Positions 42,329 through 50,635 of a stretch of DNA of 64,000 nucleotides are shown piece after piece. This DNA comes from Halomarina pelagica. Its GTDB lineage: Archaea; Halobacteriota; Halobacteria; Halobacteriales; Haloarculaceae. The notes under the pieces were generated by a model, which had not been told where the DNA came from, ran no database searches, and worked only from the letters and a program-made list of their open reading frames with translations. Numbering within the stretch: the stretch's first letter is position 1; each line of letters begins with the position of its first letter. A program made the translations under genes and the position numbers. The stretch covers positions 1,426,001 through 1,490,000 of the forward strand of contig NZ_CP100454.1 of the NCBI RefSeq assembly GCF_024228315.1. Direction: 5' to 3'.

Positions 42329-44374
42329 ATGGACCGAATCTCGGCACGCGACTACCGCGACCTCGTGACGGTGGCGGACCCGCAACTCTCGCCCGACGGC
42401 GAGCGCGTCGCGTTCGTCCGCACGGTACCGACGGGCGACCGCGAGTACGAGTCGACGATCCACGTCGTCTCCACGGATGGCGACCCGCGCCGGTTCACCG
42501 CGCGCGAGGGGACGGACGCCGAACCGCGCTGGTCGCCGGGCGGCGACCGACTCGCGTTCGTCAGCGAGCGGGGGGAGGACGACGCGCCGCAGGTGTGGGT
42601 GATGCCCGCCGACGGCGGCGAGGCGGAGCGGATCACGAACGCGGTCGGCGGCGTCGCCGACGTCGCGTGGTCGCCCGACGGCGAGCGCATCGCGTTCACG
42701 CAGCGGGCCACCGCCGACGAGCGCGAGCGCGGCCTCGACCTGGACGCGAACGCCGAGGAGGGGTACGAGCGCGCGCCGCCCGACCCGCGGGTCATCGATC
42801 GCACCGTCTACCGCGCCGGCACCGCGTACTTCGACGGCCTGCGCGAGCACGTCTACACCGTCTCGCTCGACGACGGGGCCGTGACCCGCCACACCGAGGG
42901 CGACGCCGACTTCGTCGCGCCCGCGTTCGACCCCGACGATCCCGACACCCTCTACTACGCGGTCAACCGTCAGCCCGACCCGGACGACAGCATCCGGTAC
43001 GACGTGGACGCGCTCGACCTCGCGACGGGCGACGCCGAGACCGTGACGCGGACGACCGGCTGGGTCACCGACCTCGCCGTCTCCGGGGGACGGATCGCCT
43101 ACCCCCGCACCCCCGAGGAGCGGGCGTCCATGCGCGGGACCGACGTCGAGGTGTTCGACCGGGCGACCGGCGAGGCGGTGACGGTGACGAGCGCGCTCGA
43201 CCGCACCGTCGAACCGACGAGCATCCGGTGGGACGGGGAGGGGGAGCGCCTCTACTTCCTGACGCCGGACGAGGGGCGCGTCGTCCTCCGTCGGGCCGCC
43301 CCCGAGGAGGGGGCCGACCCCGAGGTCGTCGTCGGGGAGGGCGAACTCGTCGGCGCGTCGGCGCGCGCCGGGCGCGTCGCGTTCGTCCGGAGCGACTGGG
43401 ACCACCCCGGCGACGTGTTCTCTCTCGACGCCGGCGAGGCGGCCCGCCGGCTCACGACCGTCAACGCCGACTACCTCGCCGCGCATCGCGTGGGCGAGCC
43501 GGAGGAGGTCCGCTTCGAGTCCGAGGACGGCGTCGAGGTGCAGGGGTGGGTGCTCGTCCCGCCGGACTTCGACCCGTCGAGGCGCTACCCCCTGATCGTC
43601 GAGATCCACGGCGGTCCCCACGCGACGTGGACGACGAGCGGGACGATGTGGCACGAGTTCCAGACGCTCGCGGCGCGGGGGTACGTCGTCTTCTGGTGCA
43701 ACCCGCGCGGCTCGACGGGCTACGGCGAGGCGTTCGCGACGGCGATCGAACGGAACTGGGGCGAGGTGACCGCCCGGGACGTGCTCGCGGGCGCAGACGC
43801 CGTCTGCGAGCGCGCGTACGTGGACGAGTCGAACCAGTTCGTCACCGGCGGGAGCTTCGGCGGCTTCCTGACCGCCTGGCTCGTGGGCCACACCGACCGG
43901 TTCCGGGCGGCGGTCGCCCAGCGCGGCGTCTACGACCTCGCCTCCTTCTACGGCTCGACGGACGCGTTCAAGCTCGTCGAGTGGGAGTTCGACACGGTCC
44001 CGTGGGAGGACGCCGCCTTCCTCCGGGCGCAGTCGCCCGCCGCGCACGTCGGGGACGTCACCACGCCCACGCTCCTGCTCCACGCCGACGACGACTACCG
44101 CGTCCCCGTCAACGACGCCGAACTCCTCTATCGCGCCCTCCGAAAGAACGGCTTCGACACCCGCCTCGTTCGCTACCCCCGCGAGGGCCACGAACTCTCC
44201 CGGTCGGGCGAACCGGCCCACGTGGTCGACCGCCTCGAACGCATCGCCCGCTGGTTCGACGGCTACTCCGACTACCGAGACGTCCCCCCGGCGCTCGAGC
44301 GCGGCGACGACGGACTGAGTACAGCGGGGGTGGAGAGGGGAGACGAGGGGGAGGACGGGACCGACGGAGAGTAG
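42329..44374 (+). CDS. S9 family prolyl oligopeptidase-like serine peptidase
   Basis: This 681-residue protein has an N-terminal WD40-like beta-propeller (about 1-390) with WSPDGERIAF-type repeats and a C-terminal alpha/beta-hydrolase domain. The triad is Ser509 (GGSFGGF), Asp589 (HADDDYRVP) and His621 (REGHEL). This is the layout of acylaminoacyl peptidases and dipeptidyl peptidases, which cleave short peptides. No signal peptide is seen, so it is probably cytoplasmic and may finish the degradation of imported peptides. The last 30 residues are low-complexity Gly/Asp/Glu. Confidence 0.93.
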   Translation: MDRISARDYRDLVTVADPQLSPDGERVAFVRTVPTGDREYESTIHVVSTDGDPRRFTAREGTDAEPRWSPGGDRLAFVSERGEDDAPQVWVMPADGGEAERITNAVGGVADVAWSPDGERIAFTQRATADERERGLDLDANAEEGYERAPPDPRVIDRTVYRAGTAYFDGLREHVYTVSLDDGAVTRHTEGDADFVAPAFDPDDPDTLYYAVNRQPDPDDSIRYDVDALDLATGDAETVTRTTGWVTDLAVSGGRIAYPRTPEERASMRGTDVEVFDRATGEAVTVTSALDRTVEPTSIRWDGEGERLYFLTPDEGRVVLRRAAPEEGADPEVVVGEGELVGASARAGRVAFVRSDWDHPGDVFSLDAGEAARRLTTVNADYLAAHRVGEPEEVRFESEDGVEVQGWVLVPPDFDPSRRYPLIVEIHGGPHATWTTSGTMWHEFQTLAARGYVVFWCNPRGSTGYGEAFATAIERNWGEVTARDVLAGADAVCERAYVDESNQFVTGGSFGGFLTAWLVGHTDRFRAAVAQRGVYDLASFYGSTDAFKLVEWEFDTVPWEDAAFLRAQSPAAHVGDVTTPTLLLHADDDYRVPVNDAELLYRALRKNGFDTRLVRYPREGHELSRSGEPAHVVDRLERIARWFDGYSDYRDVPPALERGDDGLSTAGVERGDEGEDGTDGE

Positions 44375-44396
44375 CGACGGCTGACCGGACATCCGT

Positions 44397-44687
44397 CCTC
44401 CTGGCGGACTGAAAGGGCGAGGGTCCTACGCGAACCCGGAGGCCGCAAGCACCGCAGGGGAGCGAGTGTAACGAGCGAGCCGAGGAGCACAGCGTGTCTC
44501 CCGGGAGCGTAGGACCCGAGGGCTTTCGAGGTGTTCTCGGCTCCTGTCGAGTCGGAACCGTGACCTCGAAAGCCCTCGCGCTCTCGGGTCGGGGGGCTCG
44601 CTGCGCGCGCTCTCTCGCGTCGCTCGTTCGCGTGCTTACGTCGCCCGCCTTCCCCGAGAGCCTTCGCCCGTTCAGTCCACCAGGGGT
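44397..44687. repeat. Four-arm nested inverted-repeat element (cloverleaf-like)
   Basis: The region between the S9 peptidase and serA folds into four abutting stems. The closing stem pairs 44406-44420 with 44664-44678 (14 of 15) and extends outward through CTGG/CCAG at 44401-44404 and 44680-44683. Inside are arm 1 (44421-44431 with 44507-44517, 11 of 11), arm 2 (44518-44532 with 44563-44577, 15 of 15) and arm 3 (44580-44588 with 44653-44661, 9 of 9). At most two bases separate neighbouring stems, as in a four-way junction. No protein is encoded. It may be a structured RNA, a repetitive element or a DNA cruciform. Confidence 0.65.
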
Positions 44688-44703
44688 AGAACTGCCCTCT
44701 GCC

Positions 44704-46293
44704 CTACTTCGCGTGATTGTTGAGCGCGAGGTACTGCGCCCGCATGATGCGCTCGTCCTCCTCGAGTCGGTCGATGACCTCGTCGGGCACTTCGCTGTCG
44801 AGCGAGTAGACGGTGAGCGCCTCGCCGCCGATGGTCTCGCGGGCGTTGAACATCCCCGCGATGTTGATCTCGTTCTCCCCGAGGACGGTTCCGACGAGGC
44901 CGATGACGCCGGGTTTGTCGTAGTTGCGCGCGACGAGCATGTGGCCGTGGGGGATGGCGTCCACGCGGTAGCCGTCGATCTGGACGATCCGCGGGTCGTC
45001 GCCCGCGAAGAGCGTCCCGCAGACGCGGATGTCGTCCTCGCCGTCGGTGACGATGACGCTCACGCGCGACTGGAACACGTCCGACTGGCTGGTCTTCGAC
45101 TCCGTCACGTCGATGCCGCGCTCCTCGGCGACGCGAGGGGCGTTCACCGCGTTGACGCGCAGTTCGAGCGGGCGGAAGACGCCCTTGAGCGCGCTCGCGG
45201 TGACGATCTCGACTTCCTCCTCGGCGATCGTGCCGGCGTACTCCACCTCGACGGCGTTGACCCGCCCCTCGAACAGCTGGACGGCGATGCGCCCGGCCGT
45301 CTCCGCGAGTCCGATGTAGGGCTGCACGCGGGGGAAGGCGCGCCTGTCGACCGACGGGGCGTTGAGCGCGTTCAACACCGGCTCGTCGTTCAGCGCCGCG
45401 ACCACCTGGTCCGCGATGCTCGTGGCGACGTTCTCCTGGGCGGCCTCAGTGCTCGCGCCGAGGTGGGGCGTGACGATCACGTCCTCGACGCCGAGCAGGG
45501 GGCTGTCCTCGGAGAGCGGTTCGGCCGCGAACACGTCGAGCGCGGCCCCGGCGATCACGCCCTCCTCGACCGCCGCGGCGAGCGCGTCCTCGTCGACGAT
45601 CCCGCCGCGGGCGCAGTTGATGACGTAGCCGCCGCCGAGCCGGCGCAGCTCCTCCTCGCCGATGAGGTTCGCGGTCTCCGGCGTGAGCGGCGTGTGGACG
45701 GTGAGGAAGTCGGCGCGGTCGAGCACCTCCTCCAGGTCCGCGAGTTCGGCACCGAGCTGGTCGGCGCGCTCCTCGCTGATGTACGGATCGTAGGCGACGA
45801 GGTCCATGCCGAGCGCGCTGAGGCGCTTCGCGACCTCCTGGCCGACGCGCCCGAGTCCGACGATGCCGAGCGTCTTGTCGTTCACTTCGGTGCCGAGGTA
45901 GTCGCCCTTGGCCCACTCGCCCCCCTTGAGGCGGGCGTGGGCCTGCGGTATCGACCGGGCGACGGCGAACGCCATGGCGACGGTGTGCTCCGCGGCGGCG
46001 CGCACGTTCCCCTCGGGGGCGTTGGCGACGATGACGCCGTGGTCGGTGGCGGCGTCGATGTCGATGTTGTCCACGCCGATGCCGGCGCGCCCGACGATGA
46101 CGAGTTCGCCGGCGGCGGCGAGGACGTCCTCGGTCACCTCGGTCCCCGACCGGACGACGAGTCCGGCGGCGTCGCGTACTTCCTCCCGCAGTTCCCGTCC
46201 CTCCACGTCGTAGGCCGTGACCACCTCGCAACCCGCCTCGCGGAGTCGTTCCAGCCCCGCGTCGGCGATGGGGTCCGTGACCAGCACCTTCAT
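44704..46293 (-). CDS. serA: D-3-phosphoglycerate dehydrogenase
   Basis: This 529-residue enzyme oxidises 3-phosphoglycerate to 3-phosphohydroxypyruvate with NAD+, the first step of serine synthesis. It has the NAD-binding motif GLGRVG (146-151), the family stretch HTPLTPET, catalytic Arg in NCARGG, Glu in DVFAAEPL and His in TPHLGAST. An ASB-type domain (about 315-445) and a C-terminal ACT domain (about 455-525) follow, so this is the long form in which serine can act as allosteric regulator. It is divergent from serB; GGGATAACCC at 46315-46324 contains its TATA-like box. Confidence 0.96.
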   Translation of the reverse strand: MKVLVTDPIADAGLERLREAGCEVVTAYDVEGRELREEVRDAAGLVVRSGTEVTEDVLAAAGELVIVGRAGIGVDNIDIDAATDHGVIVANAPEGNVRAAAEHTVAMAFAVARSIPQAHARLKGGEWAKGDYLGTEVNDKTLGIVGLGRVGQEVAKRLSALGMDLVAYDPYISEERADQLGAELADLEEVLDRADFLTVHTPLTPETANLIGEEELRRLGGGYVINCARGGIVDEDALAAAVEEGVIAGAALDVFAAEPLSEDSPLLGVEDVIVTPHLGASTEAAQENVATSIADQVVAALNDEPVLNALNAPSVDRRAFPRVQPYIGLAETAGRIAVQLFEGRVNAVEVEYAGTIAEEEVEIVTASALKGVFRPLELRVNAVNAPRVAEERGIDVTESKTSQSDVFQSRVSVIVTDGEDDIRVCGTLFAGDDPRIVQIDGYRVDAIPHGHMLVARNYDKPGVIGLVGTVLGENEINIAGMFNARETIGGEALTVYSLDSEVPDEVIDRLEEDERIMRAQYLALNNHAK

Positions 46294-46314
46294 GCCTCAC
46301 CCTGATGGTCGGCC

Positions 46315-46324
46315 GGGATAACCC
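46315..46324 (-). promoter_or_regulatory. TATA-like box for serA
   Basis: Read on this strand, GGGTTATCCC is centred 27 nt before ATG 46293. Confidence 0.6.
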
Positions 46325-46366
46325 TTTGCGACCGCGGCTATCCTTGCTGGCGCGTCCGGTTTCGAC

Positions 46367-46379
46367 GGGTTTCAAACCC
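46367..46379 (+). promoter_or_regulatory. Palindrome overlapping the serB TATA position
   Basis: GGGTTTCAAACCC is a perfect 6+1+6 palindrome whose centre lies 27 nt before ATG 46400, where a TATA box is expected. A bound protein here would block TBP, so it is a candidate operator in the serA-serB divergent region. Confidence 0.45.
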
Positions 46380-46399
46380 CCGGCGTGCAATCGCCGGGC

Positions 46400-47035
46400 A
46401 TGGACCTCGTCGCGTTCGACTTCGACGGAACGCTCTCTGACTCGGAGATGACGGTGCTGCTCGGCCGCGAGCGGGGGGTGGCCGAGGAGATGGCGGCCAT
46501 CACCGAGCGGGCGATGAACGACGAGATCGACTACGCGACGAGCCTGCGGCGGCGCGCCGCGCTCCTCGACGGGCTGCCGGAGGCGGCCGCCGAGCGCGCC
46601 TACGGCGAGGTCGCGCTCCGCCCGGATGCCGCGGACGTGATCCGATCGCTCCGCGAGGCGGGCGTCCACGTCGCGATCCTCACCGGGGGGTTCGAACGGG
46701 GCGTGCGCGCCGCCCTCGACGCCGAGGGCGTGGCCGTCGACTCGGTCGTCGCCAACCGCCTGCCGATCGTCGACGGCGAACTGACCGGCGACGTGGAGGG
46801 GCCGCTCGTCGAGGGGACGAAGGACGACGCGCTCGCCGCCCTCGCGTCTGACCTCGGCGTCGACCTCGAGGACGCCGCGGCGGTCGGCGACGGCGCGAAC
46901 GACCTCCCGATGCTCGAAGTGGCCGGCCTCGCGGTCGGGTTCGCCCCAAAGCCCGCCGTCGCGCCCGTCTGCGACGTCATCGTCGAGTCGATGGCCGAAC
47001 TCGCGGACGTCCTCTCGACGCGTCGCGTCGTCTGA
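46400..47035 (+). CDS. serB: Phosphoserine phosphatase
   Basis: This 211-residue HAD-superfamily enzyme would hydrolyse phosphoserine to serine, the last step of the pathway begun by the divergent serA. It shows motif I FDFDGTLSD (Asp7, Asp9), motif II ILTGGFERG, a lysine in EGTKDDAL and motif III/IV GDGANDLPML. The start ATG 46400 places motif I at the very N-terminus, as usual. HAD phosphatases vary in substrate, but the motif set and divergent serA make the assignment strong. Confidence 0.93.
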   Translation: MDLVAFDFDGTLSDSEMTVLLGRERGVAEEMAAITERAMNDEIDYATSLRRRAALLDGLPEAAAERAYGEVALRPDAADVIRSLREAGVHVAILTGGFERGVRAALDAEGVAVDSVVANRLPIVDGELTGDVEGPLVEGTKDDALAALASDLGVDLEDAAAVGDGANDLPMLEVAGLAVGFAPKPAVAPVCDVIVESMAELADVLSTRRVV

Positions 47036-47120
47036 CTCCGGCGCGTGCATCGCCGGCGCACGCGACGAGCGCGGCGTCTGACGAAGCTTTATCCGGGTCG
47101 CCGGCGGGCACGCACGTGTG

Positions 47121-47408
47121 ATGGCGTCGTCGTGGTTCCTCGTGTCGTGGTTCGTCGGCCTTCCGCGTCGTGCGGCCGCGCGGGTGCTGGGCTGGATCAG
47201 CGACAACCCGCTCCGGGTGGCCGGCGGGGTCGCGGCCCTGCTGGCGGCGGGTCGCCTCTACGGTATCGCCCGGGGCGCGCTACGTGGTCCGGCCGCCCCG
47301 ACGGAGGCGCAACTCCCGGCACTGGCGGTCGACCTCGCCGTCGCGCACCCCGCGTACGTCCTCGCGACGGTCCTCGGGACGGTCGCGGTCGTGCGGCTTC
47401 GGTCGTGA
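47121..47408 (+). CDS. Small two-helix membrane protein
   Basis: This 95-residue protein has membrane segments at about 33-52 and 72-92, with a basic N-terminal region. I do not recognise the family. ATG 47121 (or GTG 47118) lies about 30 nt after a TATA-like GCTTTATCC at 47086-47094. Codon use matches the neighbours. It is probably transcribed alone after serB. Confidence 0.65.
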   Translation: MASSWFLVSWFVGLPRRAAARVLGWISDNPLRVAGGVAALLAAGRLYGIARGALRGPAAPTEAQLPALAVDLAVAHPAYVLATVLGTVAVVRLRS

Positions 47409-47424
47409 GCCGCGAGCGCGACAA

Positions 47425-47433
47425 AGTATTTAC
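47425..47433 (+). promoter_or_regulatory. TATA box for the gene at 47456
   Basis: AGTATTTAC is centred 27 nt before GTG 47456 and fixes that start; the gene then needs no leader. Confidence 0.65.
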
Positions 47434-47455
47434 GACGCGAATTACCAGAACGCGT

Positions 47456-47818
47456 GTGAGGGCTCGACCGGGTAACCGGTCCGGCGTCGGTAGGCTCCCC
47501 CGAAGCGAGCCACCGCTGCCGATAAAACTCCTCGCCGGTATCGGGTTCATCGTCGGGATTCTCTCCGTGGCTGGTGCCGTCGTGCTACTCGTCGCTCGGA
47601 CGGCCGGCCTATCGCCGTTGCTCCTTCTCCTGTTCGGTATCGGCGAAGTAGCCGCGGCTATCGGGTTGTGGCGATTACGGGCGTGGGGTTTCTTCGTCGC
47701 ACTCTCGGTCCTCGCGCTGAACGCGCTCCTGAACATGATCGAGGGCGATCTCGTATCGGTCGTCGCGATGGTACTGCTGATCGCCTACCTCGTGAAGAAG
47801 AGTTACCTCTTCCACTAG
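47456..47818 (+). CDS. Four-helix membrane protein, unknown
   Basis: This 120-residue protein from GTG 47456 has an Arg/Pro-rich N-terminus and four membrane helices (about 22-45, 48-66, 70-88, 95-113), ending in KKSYLFH. Family not recognised; the layout recalls small DUF2127-like membrane proteins. Codon use is somewhat less GC-biased than in neighbouring genes. Confidence 0.65.
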   Translation: MRARPGNRSGVGRLPRSEPPLPIKLLAGIGFIVGILSVAGAVVLLVARTAGLSPLLLLLFGIGEVAAAIGLWRLRAWGFFVALSVLALNALLNMIEGDLVSVVAMVLLIAYLVKKSYLFH

Positions 47819-47937
47819 CTGCGCCACCGGAGACGCCCCCCTCCGACACGCGACGGAGCTTCGTTCGAGTCGTCACGTTCGGGGGTCGAGGGAGTTGGCC
47901 CCTCGTTCGACGAATCGCCCCGCTCGTCGTACCCCGA

Positions 47938-49191
47938 TCAGCTGAACAGGCTCGTGTGCACCGGCGCGAACTGGCTCGGCCGGTCGGTGGAACTGGCGGT
48001 GTCGGTGACGGGACCGGCGCGCACGCCGGAGGCGAGGAAGCCGCGGAGCGCGGGGCCGAGCTTCGACGGCTCGACGAGGAAGGCGTCGTGGCCGTGGTCC
48101 GACTCGATGACGTGGTGCGCCGTCGGCGTCCCCGTCGCGCGGAACGCCTCGGCGACCGTCTCGGCCTGGTCGACGGTGAAGTGCCAGTCGCCGGTGTAGG
48201 AGACGCAGAGCGCCTGCCCGTCGAAGGCGGCGAGCGCGTCCGCATCCGAGGTGTAGCCCTCCGCGAGGTCGTAGTCGTCCATCGCCCGCGTCAGGTAGAG
48301 GTAGCTGTTCGCGTCGAAGCGGTCGACGAAGCGCTCGGCCTGGTAGTCGAGGTACGACTCCACGTCCCGGTAGGCGAAGAAGCCCGCGCCCGGGTCCGCC
48401 GGGAAGGTGTCCGGGACGGCGCGCCCGGCCGCCCGGCGGCCGAACTTCGCGTCCATCGAGTCCTTCGAGAGGTACATCACGTGCCCGAGTTGCCGGGCGA
48501 GGCCGAGACCCTCGGTGGGTCCGTCGCCGGGGTAGTAGTCGCCGCCCTCCCACTTGGGGTCGGACGTGATGGCGCGGCGGGCGACGGCGTCGATCGCGAG
48601 ACACTGCGGGTCGAGCCGCGCGGCGGTGGCGATCGCGGCGACCCGATCGACGCGGTCGGGGTAGCGCTTCGCCCAGTCGAGGGCGTTCATCCCGCCGACG
48701 CTCCCCCCGACGACGGCGTGCAGGCGGTCGACGCCGAGGTGGTCGAGCAGGCGCGCCTGCGCCCGGGTCCAGTCGGCGACGGTGACGGCGGGGAAGTCCG
48801 TCCCGTAGGGCTCGCCCGTCTCGGGGTTCGTCGCGGGCGGGCCGGAGGAACCGTAACAGGAGCCGGGGACGTTCGCGCAGACGACGAAGTACTCCGTCGT
48901 GTCGATCGCCTTCGCCGGGCCGACGACGTCGTTCCACCAGGCGCGGGCCTGGCCGTCGGTGGCGTCGTCGGTTCTTCCACTCCCTCCGCTGTCTCGTGGA
49001 CGGCGTCCGCTCGACGCTCCCGTCGCGCTTCGCGCGACGTTTGCCACGTGCGCACTCCCCGTGAGCGCGTGGCAGACGAGCACCGCGTTCTCGCCGTCGT
49101 ACTCGCCGTAGGTCTCGTAGGCGAGTTCGAGGTCGGGGATCGACTCGCCGCAGGCGAACTCGAAGGAACCGAGGGAGACGCGTTCGGTCAT
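47938..49191 (-). CDS. metX: Homoserine O-acetyltransferase
   Basis: This 417-residue alpha/beta-hydrolase-fold enzyme activates homoserine with acetyl-CoA for methionine synthesis. It has the family stretches [10 protein letters not shown] and SCYGSSGPP. The catalytic triad is Ser164 (GGSVGGM), Asp335 (SYTGDWHF) and His368 (DHGHDAFL). A Ser/Gly/Asp/Arg-rich insertion at about 55-80, absent from most relatives, lies in a surface loop. Its start overlaps the end of metY by 4 bp, so it is the second gene of a metY-metX operon. The related serine or succinyl specificity cannot be excluded. Confidence 0.92.
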   Translation of the reverse strand: MTERVSLGSFEFACGESIPDLELAYETYGEYDGENAVLVCHALTGSAHVANVARSATGASSGRRPRDSGGSGRTDDATDGQARAWWNDVVGPAKAIDTTEYFVVCANVPGSCYGSSGPPATNPETGEPYGTDFPAVTVADWTRAQARLLDHLGVDRLHAVVGGSVGGMNALDWAKRYPDRVDRVAAIATAARLDPQCLAIDAVARRAITSDPKWEGGDYYPGDGPTEGLGLARQLGHVMYLSKDSMDAKFGRRAAGRAVPDTFPADPGAGFFAYRDVESYLDYQAERFVDRFDANSYLYLTRAMDDYDLAEGYTSDADALAAFDGQALCVSYTGDWHFTVDQAETVAEAFRATGTPTAHHVIESDHGHDAFLVEPSKLGPALRGFLASGVRAGPVTDTASSTDRPSQFAPVHTSLFS

Positions 49192-50474
49192 GTGCCGATC
49201 GCCCGCTCTAAGTCCGCGACGACGTCCTCGGGGTCCTCGATGCCGACCGACAGGCGGACGAGGTCGGGCGTCACGCCGCTCGCGCGCTGGGCCGCCTCGT
49301 CCAGTTGCGCGTGGGTCGTGCTCGCCGGGTGGATGACGAGCGTCTTCGCGTCGCCGATGTTGGCGAGGAAGCGCGCGAGGCGCACGTTCTCGCAGAGGCG
49401 CTTTCCGCCTTCGTAGCCGTCCTCCAGGCCGAAGGCGATCACGCCGCCGTAGCCGCCGTCGAGGTACCGCGTGGCCAGGTCGTGGGTCTCGTGGGACTCG
49501 AGTCCGGGATAGGTGACCCACGCCACGTCGGGGTGGTTCGCGAGGAACTCCGCGACGACCTGCGCGTTGGCGCAGTGGCGCTCCATCCGGAGCGCGAGCG
49601 TCTCCAGCCCCTGGAGGGTGACCCAGGCGTCGAAGGGCGACTGCTGGTCGCCGAGCGACCGGAGCGCACGCTGGCGGGCGGCCTCGGTGAACGCCCGCTC
49701 GCCGTAGCGCTCGGCGAAGTTCAGCCCGTGGAAGGCGGGGTTCGCGCCGCCCACCTCGGGGTACTTCTCGGGGTACTCCTCCCAGGGGAAGGTGCCGCCG
49801 TCGACGAGGACGCCGCCGACCGTGGTGCCCGAGCCGTGGATCCACTTCGTCGTCGACTCCCAGACGAGGTCCGCGCCGTGCTCGATCGGCCGACAGAGCG
49901 CCGGCGTGGCGAACGTGTTGTCCACGAACAGCGGGACGCCCGCCTCGTGGGCCACGTCGGCGATCCGCTCGAGATCCGCGGTGACGAGCGACGGGTTGCC
50001 GATCGTCTCGAGGTGGACGTAGGCGGTGTCCTCGTCGATGGCGTCCGCGTAGGCGTCGACGTCGAGCGTGTCGACGAACCGCGCCTCGATCCCCCGCCTG
50101 CTGGCCGTGTGCGAGAGGTACGTGTGGGTCCCGCCGTAGATGGAGGAGGCGGAGACGACGTTGTCGCCCGCGCCGGCGAGGACGAGCGTCGCGGCGTCGA
50201 GCGCGGCCATCCCCGAGGCGGTGCAGAGCGCGCCGACGCCGCCGGACAGCGAGGCGAGGCGGTCCTCGAGCAGCGCGACGGTCGGGTTGCTGATGCGCGA
50301 GTAGACGTGGTCGTCGTCCTCCAGCGCGTACCGGGCCGCGGCCACGTCCGCGTCCGGGAACTCGTAGGAGGAGGTCTGATACAGCGGCGGGGCCGCCGCC
50401 CCCGTCGCCGGGTCCGCGCGCTGCCCGGCGTGGACGCAGCGGGTCCCGAACCCCAGCGGAGTCTCGTCGTTCAT
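49188..50474 (-). CDS. metY: O-acetylhomoserine sulfhydrylase (PLP enzyme)
   Basis: This 428-residue Cys/Met-metabolism PLP enzyme joins O-acetylhomoserine with sulfide to give homocysteine. It has [13 protein letters not shown] (about 58-70), the SGMAALDAA stretch, the VDNTFATP motif and the PLP lysine Lys210 in ESTTKWIHG. Length and motif order fit MetY rather than cystathionine gamma-synthase. It is the first gene of the metY-metX operon; a TATA-like CGGTTATAGA (50501-50510) lies about 31 nt upstream of ATG 50474. Confidence 0.93.
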   Translation of the reverse strand: MNDETPLGFGTRCVHAGQRADPATGAAAPPLYQTSSYEFPDADVAAARYALEDDDHVYSRISNPTVALLEDRLASLSGGVGALCTASGMAALDAATLVLAGAGDNVVSASSIYGGTHTYLSHTASRRGIEARFVDTLDVDAYADAIDEDTAYVHLETIGNPSLVTADLERIADVAHEAGVPLFVDNTFATPALCRPIEHGADLVWESTTKWIHGSGTTVGGVLVDGGTFPWEEYPEKYPEVGGANPAFHGLNFAERYGERAFTEAARQRALRSLGDQQSPFDAWVTLQGLETLALRMERHCANAQVVAEFLANHPDVAWVTYPGLESHETHDLATRYLDGGYGGVIAFGLEDGYEGGKRLCENVRLARFLANIGDAKTLVIHPASTTHAQLDEAAQRASGVTPDLVRLSVGIEDPEDVVADLERAIGT

Positions 50475-50635
50475 GTGTGCTGTGCATACGCCCGCACGAA
50501 TCTATAACCGACAGTTACGGCAATGCTCGCCGCTTGTGTCCGTGGCGCATGACGAGCGGCGGGCGAGGCCCGCTACGCGGCGGGCGACGGCAGGAGGGAA
50601 GCGTGGGGCGTCGGACGATACGCCCGGTACGTCGG

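Noticed and set aside
42179-44392. The long upstream extension of the Bat-like regulator frame
   Set aside because: The extension lies opposite the S9 peptidase gene and has shadow composition; the PAS/GAF protein begins naturally at ATG 42178.
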